Origin: Diphasiastrum complanatum
Taxonomy: Eukaryota > Streptophyta > Lycopodiopsida > Lycopodiales > Lycopodiaceae
Length of the DNA: 64,000 bases
Direction of reading: 5' to 3'
Assembly: GCA_029204225.1 (NCBI GenBank)
Contig: CM055107.1
Coordinates: 7,288,873-7,352,872 of the forward strand
Position 1 is the stretch's first letter. Each line of letters starts with the position of its first letter. Shown piece by piece: positions 59,020 to 64,000 of the stretch. The notes beneath the pieces were generated by a model. That model was not told the DNA's origin, made no database searches, and worked only from the letters and a program-made list of their open reading frames with translations. The translations under genes and the position numbers were made by a program.

Positions 59020-60510
59020 CTTGGCCCGTAGCCCTTGGTGCTTGGTGCTTAGTCCTTAGCCTTTCGCCATTGGTCCTTAGAGTTTGGCCCATGCCACTTG
59101 GTCCTCAACTACTGGACTATAGCCCTTGGCCCTTAGCCCTTAGTCCTTAGATCTTGGTCCTTAGCACTTACCCCTTAGCCAGTTGGCCCTTAGTCCTTAG
59201 CCCATGGCCCTTACCTCTTACCTCTTAGATCTAGGCCCTTAGCCCTTAGTCCTTAGACGTTGGCCCTCGACCCTCGGTCCTTAGCCAGTTGGCCCTTAGT
59301 CCTTAGACTTTGACCCTTAGCCGTTGGCCCTTAGTTCTTGACCACTGGCCCTTAGCCCTTAGCCCTTGACTCTTGGCCCTTGGTTCTTAGCTATTGGCCC
59401 TCGACCCTCAGTCCTTAGCCAGTTGGCCCTTAGTCCTTATACCTTGACCCTTAGCCATTGGTCCTAGCCCTTACTTCTTAGTTGCTGGCCCTTAGCCTTT
59501 GACTCTTGGCCCTTGGTTCTTAGCCGTTGGCCCTCGACCCTCGGTCCTTAGACAGTTGGAACTTAGTCCTTAGACCTTGACCCTTAGCCGTTGGCCCTTA
59601 GTTCTTAGCCGTTGGCCCTTGGTTCTTAGCCGCTGGCCCTTAGCCCTTGGTAGTCTGCAATTGGCCCTTAGCCCTTGACTCTTGGCCCTTGGTTCTTAGT
59701 CATTGGCCCTCGACCCTCGGTCCTCAACTAGTTGGCCCTTGGTCCTTAGACCTTGACCCTTAGCCGTTTGCCCTTAGTTCTTAGCCGCTGGCCTTAGCCC
59801 TTGGTAGTCAACAATTGGCCCTTAGCTCTTGACTCTTGGCCCTTTGTTCTTAGCCATTGGCCCTCGACCCTCGATCCTTAGCTAGTTGGCCCTTGGTCCT
59901 TAGACCTTGACGCTTAGATGTTGGTCCTTAATTCTTAGCTGCTAGCCCTTAGCCCTTGGTAGTCGGCAATTGGCCCTCAGCCCTTGACTCTTGGCCCTTG
60001 GTTCTTAGTTGTTGGCCCTCGACCCTCGGTCCTAAGGCAGTTGGCCCTTAGTCCTTAGACCTTGATCCTTAGCCATTAGCCGTTGGCCCTTGGTTCTTAG
60101 TCGTTGGCCCTTAGCCCTTGGTTCTTAGTTGTTGGCCCTCAACCCTCGGTCCATAGCTAGTTGGCCCTTAGTCCTTAGACTTTGACCCTTAGCCGTTGGC
60201 CCTTAGTTCTTAGCCGCTAGCCCTTAATCCTTGGCAGTCGGCAATTGGCCCTTTGCCCTTGACTCTTGGCCCTTGGTTCTTAGTCGTTGGCCCTCGACCC
60301 TCGGTCCTTATCCAGTTGGCCCTTAGTCCTTAGACCTTGACTCTTAGCCATTGTCCCTTAGTTCTTAGCCGTTGGCCCTTAGTTCTTAGCCGCTGGCCCT
60401 TAGCCCTTGGTAGTCGACAATTGGCCCTTAGCCCTTGACTCTTGGTCCTTGGACCAATGCCTTATCCGTAGTAGGTGATTTGTCCTTAGCCCAAGGCCCT
60501 TAGTCATTGA
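59020..60510 (+). repeat. CCCTTAG/CCCTTGG minisatellite with higher-order units
   Basis: Built from 11-13-bp words such as CCCTTAGTCCTTAG, GTTGGCCCTTAG and CTTGACCCTTAG. Higher-order blocks, marked by a CAGTTGGCCCTTRGTCCTTAGAC segment, start near 59177, 59284, 59417, 59551, 59727, 59881, 60037, 60157 and 60311, spaced about 107-176 bp. A 35-bp piece of the same array lies left of the copia insertion (53012-53046). No coding meaning. Confidence 0.95.
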
Positions 60511-61380
60511 CCTTATAGGCTATTTTTTCTTGTAACTTATGTTATTGTTTTTTATTATTGTTTTAAGGTTTTTATTTCTCCTAACTGTATGGATTTTATT
60601 TTTTATTATTTTTTTAGATTTTAAATGTTTTCTATGTAATTTTTTAGTATATTTTGTACTTTTTTATTCTCATTAAGTTTTTATAATTGTATTTATTAAT
60701 ATTTTTATTTGGTCATTTTATTTTTTTAATTATATTATTCATTTATTTTGTGATTTTATTTTATTTTTATTCAATTTTTATATATCTAACTTATTGTGTA
60801 GTTTTGTATTTTATTTATTGTATTTTGTGAATTTATTATTTTATTTTAATATTTTAATAAATAATCTATTTTTTAAATTTCTATGATTTATTAATTGCTA
60901 CATTCTATTTTTTTATATTTCTCTCGTTTTTTTATGATTATATTGATTCTATTCTATTTTTTTGTTTTCTTTAATTTTATTTATATTTTATATTCTATTC
61001 TATTTTTAAATTTTTAATTTATTGATGTTATTATTATGTGATGCTATCTATTTATTCTTTTGATTTCTTCCAATCTTGATTTTCAATTTAGTTTATTTTT
61101 TTATTTCTTTGTTACAGTTTTTATTTTATTTTATTTTTATTCAATTTATTGTAATTTTTGGTGTTTTGTTGATTTTATTTTCTTATTTGACTCCATTTAT
61201 TATTGTATTTATTTATCTAGTTTGTTTTTTTATTTTTGTGTTTTTTTTATTTATGATTTTTATTTTAATTTCATAAACATTTAGTGTTATTCATATTTAA
61301 ATCTACTAATTTTCACTTCTATGTTTTCAAAAGTTAGTTATGTTTTTATGTTTTGTTTGCAATTTTTAATTATATGTCTT
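60511..61380 (+). repeat. T-rich low-complexity region
   Basis: About 870 bp dominated by TTTTATTTTTATT words. Apparent Phe/Ile/Tyr-rich frames here are composition artefacts. Confidence 0.9.
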
Positions 61381-61819
61381 ACTAAAAACATGCAAAGGGA
61401 GAAAAACACCAAGGAGAGGAGAGCACAAGGAAAGGACAACAATTATCCCATAAGTATTTCTAGAAGCATGATAGAACTCATGAGTATATATACATTGTGA
61501 AATTCGTCTTTTTCCAAGAATTGTGACTAAAGAGTCACAGTTACAATAAGATGGCTTTCCAAAAATGCCAAAAACAATAAGATTTGTTTTTTTATGAATT
61601 CAATACGGTGTTGACACATGGCAAATCATATATCCCATAAGCAAAATGAACATTTGTCTACCAAGATAGATAAACCTCATCCTCATCTCAATAGTTCACT
61701 TTGTTATTTAATTTTAAAACTTCAAGCTTCAAGCTTTTTCTTTTATGTTCTCATTTTTACTTCACGTTCAAAACATAAAATATGGGGCCGTATATCTGCG
61801 CAAATTTTCATTATAATTT

Positions 61820-61821
<2 letters not shown>
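61381..61821. other. No gene seen
   Basis: Ordinary AT-rich spacer between the T-rich region and the TA tract. Confidence 0.5.

Positions 61822-61860
<39 letters not shown>
61822..61860 (+). repeat. (TA)n microsatellite
   Basis: About 20 TA units followed by a short interrupted CACATATATATATA extension. Confidence 0.97.
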
Positions 61861-61865
<5 letters not shown>

Positions 61866-62101
61866 TATATATATAAGCATCAATGTGCATAGCCTCTCGC
61901 CGCTACGGGAGGTTCTGCGTGATTTTTCTAGTAAAGAGTGTCCGTCGTTGATGGGGCAATGACGGACGTGCGTCGATGGCGGACGTGCGCACGTGCGTGC
62001 GTGTGTGCATGCGTGTGCGTGCGTGCCCTAAGGCGTTGTGTATTTGTGTGTCCAAGTGTGTGTATGTGCATGTGTTGTGTGCATGCAATGTGTGTTTATG
62101 G

Positions 62102-62104
<3 letters not shown>

Positions 62105-62134
<30 letters not shown>
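62105..62134 (+). repeat. (GT)n microsatellite, 15 units
   Basis: Pure GT for about 30 bp in a wider GTGTGC/GTGCGT-rich zone from 61980 to 62350. Confidence 0.97.
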
Positions 62135-62137
<3 letters not shown>

Positions 62138-62181
62138 GTTGTGGATTAGGATTAGGTTGTAGCTTTAGCTTTAGGCTTAGG

Positions 62182-62182
<1 letters not shown>

Positions 62183-62250
<68 letters not shown>
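62183..62250 (+). repeat. (TG)n microsatellite, 34 units
   Basis: Pure TG for 68 bp; Cys-Val and Thr-His frames across it are artefacts. A short GTAGCTTTAGCTTTAGGCTTAGG segment sits just before it. Confidence 0.98.
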
Positions 62251-62254
<4 letters not shown>

Positions 62255-62410
62255 TGTGTGTGTGGGTCTGCGTGTGTTTGTGGGTGTGCACATTGTGTTG
62301 TGTGTATGTCTGTTTGTGTGTGTGCTATGTTCGTGTGCATGTGCGTGTGCGGCCAGCGATCTGGGTGACGGTTGGAAGGCGGTTGATGGTTTAGGAGGAA
62401 GTTATAAACA

Positions 62411-64000
62411 CCTCTTGTCCGAAGTTCTGACTGGTTTTTACTGAATCCGACTAATTTTTGGCTCGATGGGCCTAGAATCTCAAGATTGCGTTTAGGGTTT
62501 CTAGTTCGGACGCACATTTCACTGTGAGTAGTGAACCGTTTGGAGCCCGATTTAGTCATGTGCATTCGTCTCGACGTGCAGCATAGGATGGAACAAATGG
62601 TCTAAACAACAGACTTCGTTCGGCGACACTGGACCAATTCTTGAGAATGTTGGAAAGTAGTCCATTTAGTGGCATTCCCCCCGACAGAAAGGGTGTTTTT
62701 GGACAAACGATGTCGGAATTGAGCTAAAAATGGTCATGTGGGTTCGTGTCAAGCCCACGCACCTGTGGACACACACCTCTCATCTGAAGTTCTGACCATT
62801 TTTTACTGAATCCGACCAATTCCTGGCTCGATGGGCCTAGATTGCCAAGACCAGTTTAGGGATTCTGGTTCGAATGCATGTTTTATTGTGAGTACTGAAT
62901 CGTTTGGAGCCTGGTTTAGTCCCGTGGGTTCGTCTTGACATGCAGGACAAGACGAAATAGACCGTCTAAAAAGCGGACTTCATTCGATGACACTGGACCA
63001 ATTCTCGGGGATACTGAAAATAGTCCATTTAGTGGCATTCTCCCGGCAGAAAGGGTGTTTTTAGACAAACGGTGTTAGAATTGAGCTACAAATGTTCCTA
63101 TGGGTTTGTGTTGAGCCCACAAACCTGTGGACACTCCGTTCCGAGGTTCTGGCTGTTTTTGACTGAATTCGACCAATTTTTGGCTCGATGGGCCTAAAGT
63201 CCTAGAACTACGTTTAGGGTTTCTGATTCAAGGACGCACGTTTCGCTATGAAAATTGAACTATTTGGAGTCTAGTTTAGTGTTGTAGGTCCGTATCGACG
63301 TGTAGCATAGGACGGAACAGACGGTCTGAAAAATGAACTTCGTTCGGTGACACTGAACCGGTTCTCGAGGATGCTAAAAGGTAGTCCATTTAGTGGGATT
63401 CCCCCTGGCAGAAAGAGCATTTTTGGACAAACGACGTCGAAAGTGAGCTACAAATGGTCCTGTGGGTTCGTGTCGAGCCCATGAACCTGTGGACTTCTGT
63501 TCGAGGTTCTGACTGTTTTCTATTGAATCCGACCGATTCCTGGTTTGATGGGGGCCTAGAATCCTAGAACTGCATTTAGGGTTTCTGGTTTGAACGCATG
63601 TTTTGTTGTTGTGAGTACTGAACCATTTGGAACCCGGTTTAGTCTTGTCGGCTCGTCTTGGCGTGCAGCATAGGACGGAATAGACGGCCTAGAAAATGAA
63701 CTTTGTTTAGCGACACTGGACCAGTTCTCGGGGATGCTAGAAAGTAGTCCATTTAGTGCAATTCTCCCCAACAAAAAGATTGTTTTCAGACAAACGGCAT
63801 CGAAATTGAGCCACATATGGTCCTGGTTTGTGTTTAGCCCACAAACCTATGGACACTTCCTGTCCGAAGTTCTGACCATTTTTTACTGAATCCGATCAAT
63901 TTCTGGCTCGATGGGCCTAGATTCCCAAGATTGCGTTTAGGATTTCTAGTTCGGATGCATGTTTCGCTATGAATACTGAACCGTTTGGAGCTTGGTTTAG
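62411..64000 (+). repeat. ~361-bp satellite array, 4.4 units in window
   Basis: Units start GARGTTCTGRCTGTTTTTACTG at 62421, 62786, 63143, 63503 and 63866, spacing 365, 357, 360 and 363 bp. Each holds CTCGATGGGCCTAGA, TTTAGGGTTTCTRGTTC, CTGAACCGTTTGGAG, GACACTGGACCA and AGTAGTCCATTTAGTG in the same order. Neighbouring units are about 80 percent identical. The array continues past the right edge. No conserved frame runs through it. Confidence 0.95.

Noticed and set aside
59020-60510. Interstitial telomere sequence
   Set aside because: The unit CCCTTAG/CCCTTGG is not the plant telomere CCCTAAA, and period and higher-order blocks are those of a minisatellite.
61060-61284. Hydrophobic, membrane-like ORF
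   Set aside because: It lies within T-rich low-complexity DNA; Phe/Ile/Tyr content follows from composition alone.
62140-62183. Telomere-like TTTAGG words before the TG tract
   Set aside because: Only a few imperfect words (GATTAGG, CTTTAGG, CTTAGG); too short to support a telomeric origin.
61938-62565. Cys-Val and Thr-His repeat ORFs
   Set aside because: Products of TG microsatellites read on either strand.
62411-64000. CRISPR-like regular repeats
   Set aside because: The whole 361-bp unit repeats with no unique spacers; this is satellite DNA in a eukaryotic genome.

Overview
The window is plant nuclear DNA. The evidence is a eukaryotic tRNA-Trp with internal Pol III promoter boxes, one EXORDIUM/phosphate-induced-1 family gene (a plant cell-wall protein family), and large amounts of Ty1/copia and Ty3/gypsy retrotransposon. 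Base composition is AT-rich. Decayed nested retroelements, very long GA microsatellites and a DUF7869-like transposase-type gene suggest a large-genome, probably non-flowering land plant such as a fern, lycophyte or bryophyte. I cannot name the species from sequence alone.

Layout. 1-3600: colliding fragments of two copia elements and one gypsy element. 3601-8100: leader/LTR-like non-coding DNA with a primer-binding site and a 59-unit GA repeat. 8122-12200: two decayed plus-strand copia remnants, one fused across a large internal deletion. 12876-13945: the EXORDIUM-like gene on the minus strand, broken by one frameshift. 14555-20369: gene-free, with a 73-bp tandem repeat, three small inverted-repeat elements (MITEs) and two more long GA tracts. 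20370-20441: tRNA-Trp(CCA). 21743-24060: an unrecognised protein remnant, a GATGCA-rich repeat and a 5' fragment of the DUF7869-like gene. 24119-29200: a minus-strand gypsy body. 29207-31974: an LTR plus an intact 439-codon ORF built from two tandem copies of a ~230-residue unit. 33600-38345: nested copia gag, LTR and RNase H pieces. 38346-43040: leader/LTR DNA and tandem duplications, including a GGCGCC-rich island. 43700-46200: a chromodomain-type gypsy 3' end with its LTR. 47196-47934: three more MITEs. 48875-52767: satellite-related DNA followed by a two-part, frame-broken DUF7869-like gene. 53047-59019: a complete copia insertion with two LTRs and a perfect 5-bp target duplication. 59020-60510: a CCCTTAG/CCCTTGG minisatellite, which is the insertion target. 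60511-62400: T-rich, TA and TG simple sequence. 62411-64000: a ~361-bp satellite running off the window.

Only the tRNA looks unambiguously functional. The EXORDIUM-like gene is one base from intact and could be functional if that base is an assembly error. The most unusual material is (a) the DUF7869-like gene, present once nearly whole and once as a fragment, with satellite monomers beside it that match the array at the window's right end; (b) the internally duplicated 439-aa ORF inside an LTR element; (c) two different copia gag genes stopped at the same codon, once by TAA and once by TAG; and (d) a MITE family arranged plus-minus-plus in two separate clusters.
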